In this document: piece after piece, positions 23,284 to 35,828 of the stretch
Layout: every line of letters begins with the position of its first letter
Numbering within the stretch: position 1 is the first letter of the stretch
DNA from: Meghimatium bilineatum
Taxonomy: Eukaryota; Mollusca; Gastropoda; Stylommatophora; Philomycidae
Assembly (NCBI GenBank): GCA_034231615.1
Contig: CM067304.1
Location: 18,151,944-18,215,943 of the forward strand
Length of the DNA stretch: 64,000 nt
Reading direction: 5' to 3'
Made by a program: the position numbers and the translations under genes
The notes under the pieces: model-generated
What the model saw: only the letters and a program-made list of their open reading frames with translations
What the model was told of the DNA's origin: nothing
Database searches by the model: none

Positions 23284-23430
23284 CTATATTCCTTCAGCAC
23301 CAAATACCGCGCATAGAGTATGACAGGAATCAATGCTCTCCAGTTCGAGCACTGTGGGTGGGTAGAACATTTTGTGAGCGGTACAATATTTTAGACCTAA
23401 TGCTACTGGACATCTAGCAGTACAATTGTC
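23284..23430 (-). pseudogene. Orphan Cys-rich exon-like ORF
   Basis: After an acceptor CTTCTAACAG the minus strand reads DNCTARCPVALGLKYC, then SCHTLCAVFG and a stop, six cysteines in under 50 residues. It lies in the intron between chitin-binding modules 1 and 2. Its phase (0) does not match the phase-1 neighbours, so it cannot be spliced between them as read. Possibly a decayed chitin-binding exon. Confidence 0.35.
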
Positions 23431-23541
23431 CTGTTAGAAGAAAGACCAAGCGAGAGCTTTAGAACGAGTGTGCAAAATAAAATTCAGCCACACATTGTTT
23501 TCGAATTCGGTAGGGAATGAGTTACAAGTATCGCAATCTAT

Positions 23542-23575
23542 GTTGATAAAGTAGCTATAGTCGAAACGTTGTTTG
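23542..23575 (+). ncRNA. Hammerhead-like relic
   Basis: TTGATAAAGTAGC...GTCGAAACGTTG: degenerate first box, intact GAAAC box. Confidence 0.3.
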
Positions 23576-23604
23576 ATATGTTTGTGATTTGCATATCTAC
23601 CTTC

Positions 23605-24180
23605 ATAAAGTTCTGTCTTCACAACAAAGGTTGGCTGCAACGCACCTATAACATTTTCTGCCTCTAACTTTAGTGGTGCACTCTGCTAGACTGTAGTATG
23701 TCTATCTCAGGATGATTCCTTCATACTTGTTCCTCTGCCTAACTCTTGTTCGAATCATCTGAACTCTACCCTCAAATAATGTCTTCAACATGAAATCATA
23801 TTTTTCGCCCGTGTGTTGCCGGGGTCACGAAAGGGGAGCAAAGAATAGCAACACTGTTTACCTTCCACGCATGTCGTAAAAGGCGACCAAGGAGGTTATG
23901 GGATGGAGTTGGCTGTTCCATCCCATAAAGGGTCAGTGACCCAAAGCCATGCTGAAATTGGATGTGTCAGGCCGAAAGGCGCAGATATCGCAGCAATGCT
24001 GCAAGCCATGACACAATGTATTCCGTTCTCCGGACTACATCCTGATAATATGCAGGAGTTTGAGAACGAACGCAGAAGAAGAAGAAGAAGAAGAAGAAGA
24101 AAGAAGCATATTTTTTAATGTCCAAAATACTTTACTTGTTAGATTTTTATTTCTTTTAATACCTTATTCATACGCTATAT
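23605..24180 (-). mobile_element. LINE-B C-terminal fragment, split by SINE-A
   Basis: 23605-23805 and 24107-24180 align in order with the LINE-B copies at 17640 and 25830; the gap is exactly the SINE at 23806-24106. Confidence 0.8.
23806..24106 (+). mobile_element. SINE-A copy with 9-bp TSD
   Basis: 301 bp from CGCCCGTGTGTTGCCGG to an (AGA)n tail, TSD CATATTTTT at 23797-23805 and 24107-24115. Inserted in a LINE-B relic. Confidence 0.92.
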
Positions 24181-24229
24181 TGGTGTGTATTCTTTTATAG
24201 AAGAATGTTAAGAACACCATGGACAGATA

Positions 24230-24515
24230 AAAAAGGGTAATGAAGATATCTTGAAAAACGTTAATTAAAAAAGGATGCTTACCCGTATAAGAAAGAATAT
24301 CCTCATTTTTTTGGGAGACATCATAAGTGGAAAGATGGAAGACATTGTGACAACTGGCAAGTTGAAGAACAAGTGGGATAGGGGAAAACAAAGAAAGAAG
24401 ATACTTGGTATCATGAGATTGTGGGAGAACAACCGTATTGGAAACAATTGACAGCACACGAAATAGAAGGCTGTGGAAAGACATGATAACCAACGCGACA
24501 CGGCATGGACCATAA
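24230..24515 (+). mobile_element. LINE C-terminal relic
   Basis: Broken frames with GGGGAAAACAAAGAAAGAAG and ACATGATAACCAACGC; the last block recurs at 40380-40420. Confidence 0.55.
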
Positions 24516-24639
24516 GAAGATGTGTTGATAGAACCTCCTTGTTTTTTTTCTCTCTTTTTCTATGAAAATATACTTTATCGTGTGTTAAATTGTTTTATTT
24601 TTATCATTTTATTGCTCTGAATTTAAGTGCAATTTTGTT

Positions 24640-24860
24640 TGTTTGTTAAGTAGGGGTTTTGCCTCATTTGGTCGAGGCCCGCCTCTTTCAACCTAGGACT
24701 GGTGTCCATGTTGGTTATATCGAGGCGGTTGGTGACCTGTGGTGTTTGTGGCGTGTCTGCCTGGTTGTTGCTAGGATGTGGCTCTGTTAGCCGGGTTCGC
24801 TGTTGAGCCTCCTAGCGGCAGTCCTTATATGGACTATGGTGTGGCTCTGCCCTTTAAGTG
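24640..24860. other. GC-richer unclassified block
   Basis: Stands out from the AT-rich intron (GAGGCCCGCCTC, GCCGGGTTCGCTG, CCTCCTAGCGGCAG). No ORF or second copy seen. Confidence 0.35.
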
Positions 24861-25108
24861 CAATTGAGTTCTGAAATGCTTTTATACAATGGCGTGAGGA
24901 GGTTGAAAAAGGGGTGGGGAGGTGGGGGTGTGTTTCAACGTTTTATTTCAGAGGCAGACTTACATTGAGAGAAAGCCTCCGATACAGAATTAATAAAAAA
25001 AGAAAACAAAGTCACATTGCAGCAAATGGATTTTGAACCAGCTTCGCTCAGATGCCAGCTACGCGCCTAGCAACTTGGATTCTGTAGAAGAAACTGTAGA
25101 AGACTTAC

Positions 25109-25339
25109 CGCTCGGACAGTGTCCATTCCTCAGGTGGTCACACCCTTGCCATCCATCTGGTCTTGTGATGTAATATGTCCCGGGGGGACAAGACATAAAA
25201 TAAGGTGTAAAAGATGTGGGTCTGGATTTTTTGTTTTTTCCGAAACTTTGAGGAACACACATAACATATAGATCACAATACCCAACAACTCCGGCGTGGT
25301 AATGTCCGTTGATATAGGAACAATTATTGCAGAGATCAG
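25109..25339 (-). CDS. Pif-like gene, chitin-binding-type module 1
   Basis: 231 nt, phase 1-1, acceptor TCTCTTACAG, donor GCG|GTAAGT. 76 codons with SYINGHYHAGVVGYCDLYVM, MSCPPGTYYI and GWQGCDHLRNGHCP. The spacing (Cys, aromatic strand, Cys, CPPGTxY, Cys, final Cys) is that of peritrophin/CBM14 chitin-binding domains, with an enlarged lysine-rich loop (GKNKKSR). Expected to bind chitin of the shell framework. Confidence 0.85.
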
Positions 25340-25439
25340 CTGTAAGAGATATAATGTTATCATAATCATTATTAGCTCCACATTATTGTAACAGTCATAA
25401 ATATCAACATTATCCCCATTGCAACAAAAGGAGTCAAAA

Positions 25440-25676
25440 GTAGTAGAGGATTGACTTTACTGTATTCAGTTTCCCAAATTTACTCCATCACTCTCAACGA
25501 AGCGGCACGCCACCTGTCGAGAGTACCACTTACATCACGTAACTCCGTAGATTCAAGCGAAAATCCACAGTGATCTCCGAAAATCACCCCCATATAAACA
25601 AGACGACACGAGCCGGATTCGAACCCATGACCTCTTGAACACAAGGAGAACAGCTTAACCGTTATGCTAGGGAGAT
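25440..25676 (-). mobile_element. tRNA-derived SINE
   Basis: Begins TCTCCCTAGCATAACGG at 25676 on the minus strand; box A TAGCATAACGGTTAAGC (25653-25669) and a B box GGTTCGAATCC at 25615-25625. Body matches 8640-8866. Confidence 0.9.
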
Positions 25677-25829
25677 TTGCAATGGGGACTCGTTAGGATC
25701 CATGGCATCATTAATATCAATCGATAATGACTGAACCTGTCTGGTATGATAGTCTGTGCTCACATTGTTGAGTTTATCAACCTTGTGTTGTACGCAAGCA
25801 CTATCATTATTTTCAACATCTTTCATCAT

Positions 25830-26265
25830 CATCAAGTGTCGTCTCCACAACGAAGTTTGGCTGCAACAGACCACCAACATCCACTGTCTCTTGTTTTTGT
25901 GGTGCACCCTGATGCAACCTGTCCATCTTGTTCGCCTTCCTTCGACTTTACTCTCAAGTAAGGTCTTCAACAAGGTGTCATGTCTTTTAATGTATGCAAA
26001 ATATTTTATTTGCTTGATCTTTATTTCTTTTAATAATTCTTTCTTCATATTAAGTGTTGTTAGAACCTCTTTGTTTGTTTTCGTCTCATTCCATGATATT
26101 TTCCCTTTTCTTCTATATACCCACATCTAATTTTTTGTTTATTGTTTACGTTTTTGAGCCAAACATTATAATAGATGTAGCATTTTATAATTCTCATTTT
26201 TAGCTTATTTTTAATTTGTTTAGATGTTACAATTTTAAACATCTTTAGCATTCTTATATTGTCGC
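25830..26265 (-). mobile_element. LINE-B C-terminal fragment
   Basis: Reads MKKELLKEIKIKQIKYFAYI with GWTGCIRVHHKN after a deletion; upstream part continues to about 26260 with ICYIYYNVWLK-type sequence. Confidence 0.8.
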
Positions 26266-26324
26266 CACATCAACATTATTGATTGTCCGACACTTTAAGA
26301 GAATTGCTCGGCACAAACATTGTT

Positions 26325-26700
26325 GGCGAGAAACAGTTGCTGAAAGTAATAGTTGCTGAAAGTAATAGTTGCTGAAAGTAATAGTAGCTGAAAGTAATAG
26401 TTGCTGAAAGTAATAGTTGCTGAAAGTAATAGTTGCTGAACTAATAGTTGCTGAAAGTAATAGTTGCTGAAAGCAATAGTTGCTGAAAGTAATAGTTGCT
26501 GAAAGTAATAGTTGCTGAAAGTAATAATTGCTGAAAGTAATAGTTGCTGAAAGTACTAGTTGCTGAAAGAAATTGTTGCTGAAAGTAGTAGTTGCTGAAA
26601 GTAATTGTTGCTGAAAGTAATATTTGCTGAAAGTAATAGTTGCTGAAAGTAATAGTTGCTGAAAGTAGTAGTTGCTGAAAGTAATAGTTGCTGAAAGAAA
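26325..26700. repeat. 16-bp minisatellite, about 23 units
   Basis: Unit AGTTGCTGAAAGTAAT with few variants. Long minus-strand frames arise only from the repeat. Confidence 0.95.
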
Positions 26701-26751
26701 CTTAAAAGTAATAGATGAGTATGTATATATATTGTTAATATTGCATCCATC

Positions 26752-26877
26752 CATAACTACATAACTACATAACTACAAAACTACATAACTACATAACTAC
26801 ATAACTACATAACTACATAACTACATAACTACATAACTACATAAATACATAACTACATAACTACATAACTACATAAC
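26752..26877. repeat. 10-bp repeat ATAACTACAT
   Basis: About 12 perfect or near-perfect units. Confidence 0.95.
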
Positions 26878-27229
26878 CGTGATTGTAGTAAGCAATATTC
26901 TCTTTTTATTCTTATTTGAACAAATCTGAAGATCTCTGAGCGATTCGCTTGCTCGTACTTAATATGTGGTGTTGGTAGATTTTGTGAGGGGTACTTTTAA
27001 TTACAAATGTCAAACGTGGACACTAACAAAAACAGACAAAATAAAACATTTTACAACAGAAATGACCTACGTAGAATTCATGGAGTAACAATAAGAGAGA
27101 GAAGCTGAAATGAATACATCAGATGACTAACAAATACAATGCCAATCCTGGAGTTCATCAGAAGACAGTAGCAGATTAAGTAGTTTTCACACGCTTCCAG
27201 ACTACCATCAGACAGTGCCCCTCAAAAAG

Positions 27230-27890
27230 CATTACTATACAGACACGATGTATACGAAGCCAAAGGCAGATCATGCTAAAGGGATTACAGAAATAAAAGA
27301 ATTAACTCAAAATATATATGAGGCACACAAAAAGGCCATCTCCAGAGAACTCTTTTAGCCCTGATGCTGTAAGGCATTAAGGGGTATAAAGCAAAAGGAA
27401 AGAAAGAATAGTTTTAATGACGTGCACAGACGCAGACGCACATTCATGCACGATAGATGGAACTTTGGTTGTAGGGTTACTAGATTTGATATTTGAACAT
27501 AACGTTCTTCAGAAATTTATATCCGCAGCGATACGGAAGAGTATAGACAAATTATGATAAGCTCAATCTTTAATATTGTCTGCCCACAATTTTCTTTAGC
27601 CTGTTCTATTTTTTTTCTACTTTAAATTGTACTCTTCAAGATAGTTTTTGACAAGGAGTCTTCTCGGCATACATGTCCATACTTTGTAAGTTATCGTCGA
27701 AAGAAGTGGTTCTTGTTACCCCTCGAAAATCTCTACTTTGTGTTTTACATACACATTTGTCTTATGTTCTCAGTAGAAACTGCTCAAAATTCGTCTATAG
27801 CACTTGCATTTGAAAGCCTGTGTCCGTCTCTTCACGTCTGCATCCAGCTCTCACAACCATGCATCAATACAGCATAATAGGTAGCACTAG
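27230..27890. mobile_element. LINE C-terminal relics in both orientations
   Basis: 27240-27400 (+) resembles the GRPxxRW segment at 9050-9220. 27590-27890 (-) is a decayed RT segment. Flanking bases from 26880 hold no exon. Confidence 0.5.
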
Positions 27891-27899
27891 TGAACAATG

Positions 27900-28420
27900 T
27901 TCCCGCTAAGCTGCGCTACCGTGCGCTAGCACACACATTTTTATCACTTAGCGAACAGGGTTTGTACTTTTTCACAAAACGTATATATATATAAATGTGT
28001 GCTAAAGTTTCAATAACAAAACATAGTTAGTTTGTTCCTTAGGTGCCAAAGATGGCACATAGGGCATAAGTCATATTTTACCATGCATTACGGTTCACAC
28101 CAAGCTGTTGCAGTTTTTGGGTGGTGTTAATACACCATTGTCATTGCCTCGATCTTGATTCTTAATGAAATATAGAACTGGTTTAAATAGAACCTGCTAA
28201 AGAAGACATAATTTTTAGATAGGAGGTTTACCCACAAACGGTGGTGTTTGAAATGTATCAGCTCACGAAGTTATATCGAAATTAGTAAAGATATATTTCA
28301 TATATAAACATATGTATTAATATTTTGAAGTAATGAATTGTGTTTGTGTGCGTTATATCGGAGAGGGGTAGGATGCACGCGTGTGAGGGGAGTATTCAAT
28401 GAAAATATAAGCGTATACCC
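27900..28420. other. Intron sequence, no exon found
   Basis: AT-rich, no repeat or coding pattern recognised. Confidence 0.4.
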
Positions 28421-28421
28421 A

Positions 28422-28550
<129 letters not shown>

Positions 28551-28589
28551 GTCAGGTCATGTGACGTGTGTGTGTGTTATGTGACGTAT

Positions 28590-28800
28590 GTGTGTGTCAT
28601 GTGACGTATTCCTTCCAGAACGTTGTCTTCCCAATGAACTCTGAACCTCTATCTGTCTTGGGTGATGGGGCTTGCATTTTCTTGCGATGTATTCATGTTA
28701 TCTTTAATGTCGTCAGTCCATCGTCTTCTTGGTCTGCCCTTTCTCTTCTTTCCAGGTACTCTTCCCTCCATTATTTTGTAGCTGTGCGATAAAGGTCCCA
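28590..28800 (-). mobile_element. LINE C-terminal fragment
   Basis: Minus strand reads MEGRVPGKKRKGRPRRRWTD, the basic GRPRRRW motif of RTE-like LINE C-termini. Confidence 0.75.
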
Positions 28801-28804
28801 TGCT

Positions 28805-28945
28805 CGTGCTGTCACCACGTCATGTGCCGGGTGATATGTTTAATTTACCCTCCGACAGAAAAAAACACCAATTCTTACCGGGGATCGAACTCTGGACCTC
28901 ACTAGTGTGAGACCAACTATCCAACCTCTCGGCCATGCGTTATAT
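28805..28945 (-). mobile_element. tRNA(Leu)-like SINE head
   Basis: Minus-strand box A GGCCGAGAGGTTGG (28921-28934) and box B AGTTCGATCCC (28881-28891) with plausible tRNA spacing. A different head from the 8.6/25.4 kb SINEs. Confidence 0.75.
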
Positions 28946-29091
28946 ATTGCTTGTTTGTTGAAACATATTTTTACTTGTTGGATATTGTTGAAGAGAAATG
29001 TGACAATATAGTGACAATAATGTGACAATAATGTGACAATAACAACTTTAGTAGAGCATGATGTAGACAGTATAATATGGACGGTACTCAC

Positions 29092-29235
29092 GTTTTAGCC
29101 GGATGTTACATCTACTTCCCACAAACCCCGCAGAGCATGCGCAATAGCAACGTCCATTGCAGTCTCTGTAAGCAACCTGATTCGCGCCACAAGTGGATTG
29201 GCTGTCTGAACACTCACCTCTGACATTTATTTGAT
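29092..29235 (-). CDS. Pif-like gene, EGF-like exon
   Basis: 144 nt, phase 1-1, acceptor AATTTGCAG, donor AAAAC|GTGAGT. Encodes GECSDSQSTCGANQ and CNGRCYCACSAGFVGSRCN, an EGF-like six-to-eight-Cys module ending in the typical CxxGFxGxxC. Sits between the Cys-rich modules and the first chitin-binding module. Confidence 0.87.
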
Positions 29236-29299
29236 CTGCAAATTCCAGACAAGTAAAGATAAATGTAATGTGAAAAACAACAACATTAGGAAACAAATA

Positions 29300-29840
29300 T
29301 ATTATAGCAACCAGCGTTTTGGATAATCAGTCTTCGTCAGAGAATGCATGCAAACACATTAATCGGAAATGTCATGTAAATCAAAGTTTGCTCACTTTCC
29401 AATCATAATTATACGCCTTCTTGTACACATGTCTCAAACCATTATCATATTTGCAAAATCGGCATTTTCTGAACTGTAATCAAAATTGTATCATCCGCCT
29501 CACGCTCACGTTAATCATCATTGCCGTCATCATGATCAATTGAATCATCATTACCATTAAGGACATCACCATCCCATCAACTCCTGATCTCGGTCAATAT
29601 ATGTTTCTACAACAATAAGAAGAAAACGATGGACTCTTATATTGGTCATGTATTTAGAATGAATGAAAATATACTGCCACTCACGCATTATAATGGGTAT
29701 CAGATGAAAAAAACAACGAGGAAGAACAAGGGAGACTCTTCGTAGAATAACATCAAAGAACGTATAACTATGCGTCTCAACAGCAACAGAGTTGCATCAG
29801 TTTACTCGAACTGGAGAAAACTAGTTTCTACCCGGTACTG
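29300..29840. other. Intron with a decayed hammerhead-like and LINE motifs
   Basis: Minus-strand CTGACGAAGACTG...AAAACGCTGG near 29308-29343 is a strongly degenerate hammerhead-like relic. 29600-29840 is a broken plus-strand LINE C-terminus (RTQxxMDSYIGHVFRMN-like). Confidence 0.4.
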
Positions 29841-29844
29841 AAGG

Positions 29845-30445
<601 letters not shown>

Positions 30446-30744
30446 GATTCGATGAATGTATTGAGATCTTAGATTCCTATGTGTATTTTGGGCATTTAGT
30501 TATCCGGATAATATATAGATACTATGGTTTGGGGGCAGTTGAGGCTTTAAAAAATGTACTGGGTTCATAATCTTCGCTACTCACAGGTGCACAATATTTA
30601 TCAAATCTCTTGACTGATTGTGACTCTAGTAGTAATTATCAAACTATCAGAGGGTATCTCACAAGGCGGAGGGTGCCGTATTAACGAAAATGAGAAATGA
30701 TAACAAATATCATAAAGTATTCGTATCACTGATTACTAAATAAC

Positions 30745-31027
30745 GGCACGTGTGTTGCAGGGTCCGAGGGGGGAGCAAAGAATAGCAACACTATTTATCT
30801 TCCATACATGTCGTAAGAGGCGACTAAGGAGGTTATGGGAAGGGGTTGGCTGTCCCATCCCATATAGGGTCAGTGACCCAAAGCCATCCTGAAGTCGGAT
30901 GTGTCAGACCGAAAGGCGCAGATATCGCAGCAATGCTATAAACCGTTACACAAAACATTTCGTTCTCCGGGCTACATCCTGCTAGTCTGCAGGAGTTTGA
31001 AAACGAACGCAGAAGGAGAAGAAGAAG
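30745..31027 (+). mobile_element. SINE-A copy with imperfect TSD
   Basis: Starts GGCACGTGTGTTGCAGGG, ends GAAGGAGAAGAAGA; flanks ACTAAATAAC (30735-30744) and ACTAATATAAC (31028-31038). Confidence 0.85.
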
Positions 31028-31239
31028 ACTAATATAACAAATAAATAGCAAAATATAATGTCAATAAGGAGAGAAAAAACAACAAAAACGGACCATCTTT
31101 TATTGTATTAACAGTTGTGTATGTTTATTTCTAGTTAGTTGATGTTTCTTAATGGTTTCCACTGGTTCGTAACGCGGATAAAGTCCATGTTTTTTTCTTT
31201 GTTATTTCGCATTGACGTTATTCCTCATTGAGGTCAATT

Positions 31240-31430
31240 CCTTGAAGTGGATCGGGAACTTAGTTCAACCAAAGGAGGCTGGAAACTAAGATTAGTCAGG
31301 CCATACTCTAAATTTAGCAGGACCACAGCTCTGTCCAAGCGAGGACAGGTGCTGAAGCCGAAGATACCAGACCGAGAGGCGCACCAGAAACACTGGTATT
31401 ACGCAACACCACAAGATAAGTCTCACAACC
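31240..31430 (+). mobile_element. SINE-B second copy
   Basis: Aligns in order with 99-294 (ACTTAGTTCA, GGCTGGAAACTAAGA, AGCAGGACC, GGTGCTGAAG). Confidence 0.65.
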
Positions 31431-31469
31431 GCACCATTGACATATAATTTGTTATTCATTATTTATATT

Positions 31470-33255
31470 AGTAATCAGTGACAATAATACATTATCATAG
31501 GTATTACCATAGGTATTATCATAGTATTATCAAAAGTATTATCATATATTACCATAGATATTATCATACATGATCATAGTGTTATCATAGATTCTGGTAA
31601 ATTATCATAGTGTTACCATAGTGTTATATAGTGTTATTATAGTGTTATTATAGTGTTATCACAGTGTTATCATAGACTCTCATACATTATCATAGTGTTA
31701 TCATAGACTCTCAAGCATTATTATATATCTCCTGCATTCCCTGTCACAAATGGTGTAAAGCAGGGATGTGTGCTGGCCCCTACTCTTTTCAGCCTGTTAT
31801 TTACAGCCATGTTAACGGAAACACACCATAGTAATGAAACAGCAGGCATAATGATCAATTACAGAACGGATGGTGGTCTTTTCAATTTACGTCGTCTAAA
31901 AGCAAACACGAAAACTAAATCTAGTACTGTTAGAGAATTACTTTATGCTGACGACTGTGCATTGTATGCTGACTGTGTCGTAAACATGCAGAGCACCATA
32001 GACCGCTTCTCAAAGGCCTGCAACAACTTTGGTCTCACTATTAACACCAAAAAAACAGAAGTCATGCACCAAGCAACATCAAATAGCCAACATACTGCTA
32101 CTTCCATCATCGTCAATAAGGAAAAACTGCAGGTAGTCGACAATTTTACTTACCTTGGAAGCACTCTCTCTCGCGATGTCAACATTGATGTGGAAATTAA
32201 CAAGAGACTGGCAAAAGCTAGTGCTGTATTTGGCGGATTACGCAAAAATGTATGGGACAGAAGAGGTATAAGAACAACCACCAAACTACAAGTATATCAT
32301 GCTGCTGTTATACCAACCTTACTATACGCCTGCGAAACGTCGACAGTGTATGCTAGACATGCAAGAAAGTTAAATCATTTCCATCTTACCTGCATACGTA
32401 AATTACTAAACATCCATTGGTGGGACAAAGTACCAGACTACGAGGTCTTGGAAAAATCAACCTCAATAAGCATCCACACAATACTTATGAAGGCGCAGGC
32501 ACGCTGGGCAGGCCATCTTGTGCGTATGGAGAACTCGCGATTGCCAAAACAAATGTATTATGGAGAACTCAAGGCAGGATTTCGAAAAGCTGGTGGACAG
32601 AAAAAGCGTTTCAAAGACACGCTCAAGTCATCCTTGAAACATCTTAACATTGACGTAGGCGCTTGGGAGAGCTTCGCTCAGGATAGAACGGCTTGGCGTT
32701 ACAGCATTAGAACGGGAGCACTAGCGGCAGAAGAATTCAGACAAGAAACTGCAAGACAAGCGGACACGTAGAAAAGAAAAAACATCTCAACCTCACACAG
32801 ATACCTTCTATTGTTGTCAATTCTGTAAAAGAACAATTTGTGCGCGCATTGGACTTGCTAGTCATTTAAAAACGCACTATTAACTTTATTATTTTATTAT
32901 TTATTGTTATTATTATTATGGTTGAGTTTTTGGACATCGTCGATCACGACGGACGAACATTATCATTATAGTGTTATCATACATTATCATAGTGTTATCA
33001 TAGTGTTATCATAGTGTTATCATAGATTCTCTTACATTATCATAGTGTTATCATAGTGTTATCATAGTGTTATTATAGTGTTATCATAGTGTTATCATAG
33101 TGTTATCATAGATTCTCTTACATTATCATAGTGTTATCATAGTGTTATTATAGTGTTATCATAGTGTTATCATAGACTCTCATGCATTATTATAGTGTTA
33201 TCATACATGATCATAGTGTTATCATATATTCTCATACATTACCATTGTGTTATTG
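31470..33255. repeat. 10-11-bp satellite TAGTGTTATCA, split by a LINE
   Basis: Left block 31470-31725, right block 32948-33255, identical unit type (ATCATAGTGTT). The 1.2-kb gap is the LINE at 31727-32947. Confidence 0.92.
31727..32947 (+). mobile_element. LINE-A RT 3' half, 333-codon ORF (5'-truncated)
   Basis: Open from NGVKQGCVLAPTLFS (about 31752) through LLYADDCALYAD (catalytic DD), FTYLGSTLSRDVN, YACET and IRWAGHLVRM-like RWAGHLVRM to 32771. A one-base shift then gives the C-terminal finger CCQFCKRTICARIGLASH and a stop near 32882. Ends CGATCACGACGGACGAACA like the other LINE-A copies. Cleanly inserted in the TAGTGTTATCA satellite. Well preserved compared with the 54-57 kb copy. Confidence 0.88.
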
Positions 33256-33599
33256 AGTCTCATTATATGCTCTATTTTCTATGATTGTGTCAAATCATGT
33301 GCTTCTGTGAGGCTCCATCTTTAACCCATTTCTTCAACACTACATCCACTGCAACAATGTGCTATCATGATAATCGTTGAGATCTACCTGTGTCTCAGTG
33401 CAGTGTCAGGTATACAACATACTCTTGTCACACCTGGGAGATCGTGTCCCCTTTAAATTTGACAGCTTCTAAAGACAAACAGTGGCCTTTCTTAGATGTG
33501 GGCTTAGTTTTCAATCCTTTTCGCACTTAAACCTTATCTCTGTGACAAGAGGACTGGCCTTGATGGGAATTCTAAAAACAATATATCGGTTCATTTTTA

Positions 33600-34460
33600 T
33601 TATCCCCGCTACTTTTTATTACATACATGGACCATATAAACAAAAAAGCAAATTCTAATGAAGTAAATGAACTGCTTTTTGCAGATGACCAGGTTTTATT
33701 CCACAACAGCATTAAAAACCTGCAAGACCACCTAAACACAATAGACACAGCAGGCAAGCAATTTGGAATGAAAATCAACATAGACAAAACAGAAGTAATG
33801 AATATTGAAAGAGAAAAGGAGAACATCAACATACAGATAAATAATAAACAACTAAAACAAGTAGATGAATTCAAATATCTGGGCAGCACATTGAGATATG
33901 ATAATAAACAAGAAGCAGAAATAAACGCAAGATGTAATAAGGCCTGTCAGATCATTGGTCAATTAACACCTTTACTAAGAAACAAAGATATTACACTAGA
34001 AACAAAGAAAGCGCTTTTCAACACCATTTTCTTACCAACATTGTGTTATCAGTGTCAAACTTGGACATTAGATTCTAGAACAATACATAAGATTAACACC
34101 ACTGAAATGAAATGTGTGAGACGTATGATTGGAGTTAGCTTGAGAGACAAAATCAGGAATGAAGCACTAAGGAAACAATTAGGGATCAAACCAACAATAG
34201 AATACACACAGAAACAACAAGTTAAATGGTACGGCCACATAACCAGACAGAAAGAGCAAAGTATTATCCAAAAACACTTAACAAACGATACGAAAACAGG
34301 AGACCTATTGGACGCCCTCGTAAAAGGTGGATAGATAGTATATTAGAGACACTCGGAAATATAACAGCAGAGGAGGCAAATAGAAGGGCAAAAGACCGTA
34401 CACTCACTCTCCCCTCAACACCGAAAGGTACATGAGGACAGAAAGAAGAAGAAGAAGATC
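33600..34460 (+). mobile_element. LINE-C RT 3' half with (GAA)n tail
   Basis: 235-codon open frame: LLFADDQVLFHNS (catalytic DD), FKYLGSTLRYDN, CYQCQTWTLDS, KCVRRMIGV and QQVKWYGHI; a frameshift at about 34290 leads to RRPIGRPRKRWIDSILETLG, then stop and an AAGAAGAAGAAG tail. A 5'-truncated RTE-like insertion. Confidence 0.88.
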
Positions 34461-34709
34461 GGTTCACTTCAAGCAGACAGTGTAGTTATCTAGAAGTCTT
34501 CATCAAGGAGAAGACTATTTCGAGGCATGATTTTCTAGTAAAACCCACAAGTTTTTTGATAGTCATCATGAAACACGAATCAGAGGAGTACTACCCACTG
34601 GTAGCAGCTTCTTCATTCGTAGTCTAGAACGTACATATATCTACAACTTTGCCTCTTCTATAAACAAGACTGCCCCTTGAAACCCATACAGATATCTGCA
34701 TTCTCTCCT

Positions 34710-35041
34710 CCACTGTTATGTCATGAGCCAGTGTACTTACCAAAGCATACCACATTCCGGGCATTCCCGAAGAATATGCTCTGCTGTTGGAAGTGCTTGT
34801 TCACATTGTAAACGCTGTCGTGTTCTCAATCTTTAACTTTGTATGCATGTTGTTGCGGAGTCGTTGGTGATCTGTTCTGAGGCGCAGAATGTCAATTTGG
34901 TCCGATCTGTTCACAATCTGGCAGTCATCCTGTGCTGGAGTTGGAATTCCAATTGTCCTGAGCATTCATCTTCCTTGCTCACACACCATTAGCACATCCG
35001 GCTGATCACCAGCAGCCACACTACCCAGCACACTATCTGCT
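34710..35041 (-). mobile_element. Decayed LINE RNase H C-terminus
   Basis: Minus-strand relative of 20419-21216 (shared TTCTGAGGCGCAGAAT and CAGTCATCCTGTG segments), frames broken. SINE-A has inserted next to it. Confidence 0.65.
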
Positions 35042-35049
35042 TTCTCGAC

Positions 35050-35333
35050 TTCTTCTTCTTCTTCTTCTGCGTTCGTTCTCAAACTGCTGCAGATTAGCAG
35101 GATGTAGTCCGGAGAAAGGATGCGTTGTATCATGGTTTACAGCATTGCTGCGATATCTGCGCCTTTCGGCCTGACACATCCGACGTCAGCATGGATTTGG
35201 GTCACTGACCCTATATGGGATGGTACAGCGAACTCAATTGCATAACCTCCTTAGTCGCCTTTTACGACATGCGTGGAAGGTAAACAGTGTTGCTATTCTT
35301 TGCTCCCTTTCGGGCCCCGGCAACACACGGGCG
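35050..35333 (-). mobile_element. SINE-A copy with 7-bp TSD
   Basis: Antisense copy: (TTC)n tail at 35050, head ending ACACACGGGCG at 35333. TSD TCTCGAC at 35043-35049 and 35334-35340. Confidence 0.88.
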
Positions 35334-35621
35334 TCTCGACCTCAAACAACAAAGAGATCACGGGTCGACGAGCGTATTAGCGCGACTGGTTCACATAGAA
35401 ATTGTTTTACAGATCCTAGTTCTCTTCAAGCAACATTTAGATGGCCGAGTTCTTACGCTCGAAATGTACGCAGTTTTATAGAACCCTCTACAGTCAAATC
35501 AGTGATGACACTCGTAGTATCGTGGTCTCGTTGACGCGTGAAGTCGTTTCCAGGCGATGGCAAAGCTTGAAACAAGGTAATACAGTTCTGCTAATTGTAC
35601 GAAACACAAATAGGCCTACGC

Positions 35622-35664
35622 ACACATCGACGTTTCGACCGAAAGGCCTTTATCGAGAATCACA
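35622..35664 (-). ncRNA. Hammerhead-like motif, same family as 61309
   Basis: Minus strand CTCGATAAAGGCCTTTCGG then TCGAAACGTCGATGTG. Stem II can pair (GGCC/GGTC-type). First core box degenerate. Confidence 0.45.
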
Positions 35665-35828
35665 AACACATATAAATTTTTAAAAAAAACAGGTAGGGAC
35701 GACTTAACTTGCGTTCACATATAGTAAGTTGGTCGAAGTGAACCAGATCCTTTCTGGTTCTGTATGGCAGACCATAACCTTATCTATATATGCTTCTGTA
35801 TGACATTACACACATGACAAGCTCATAC

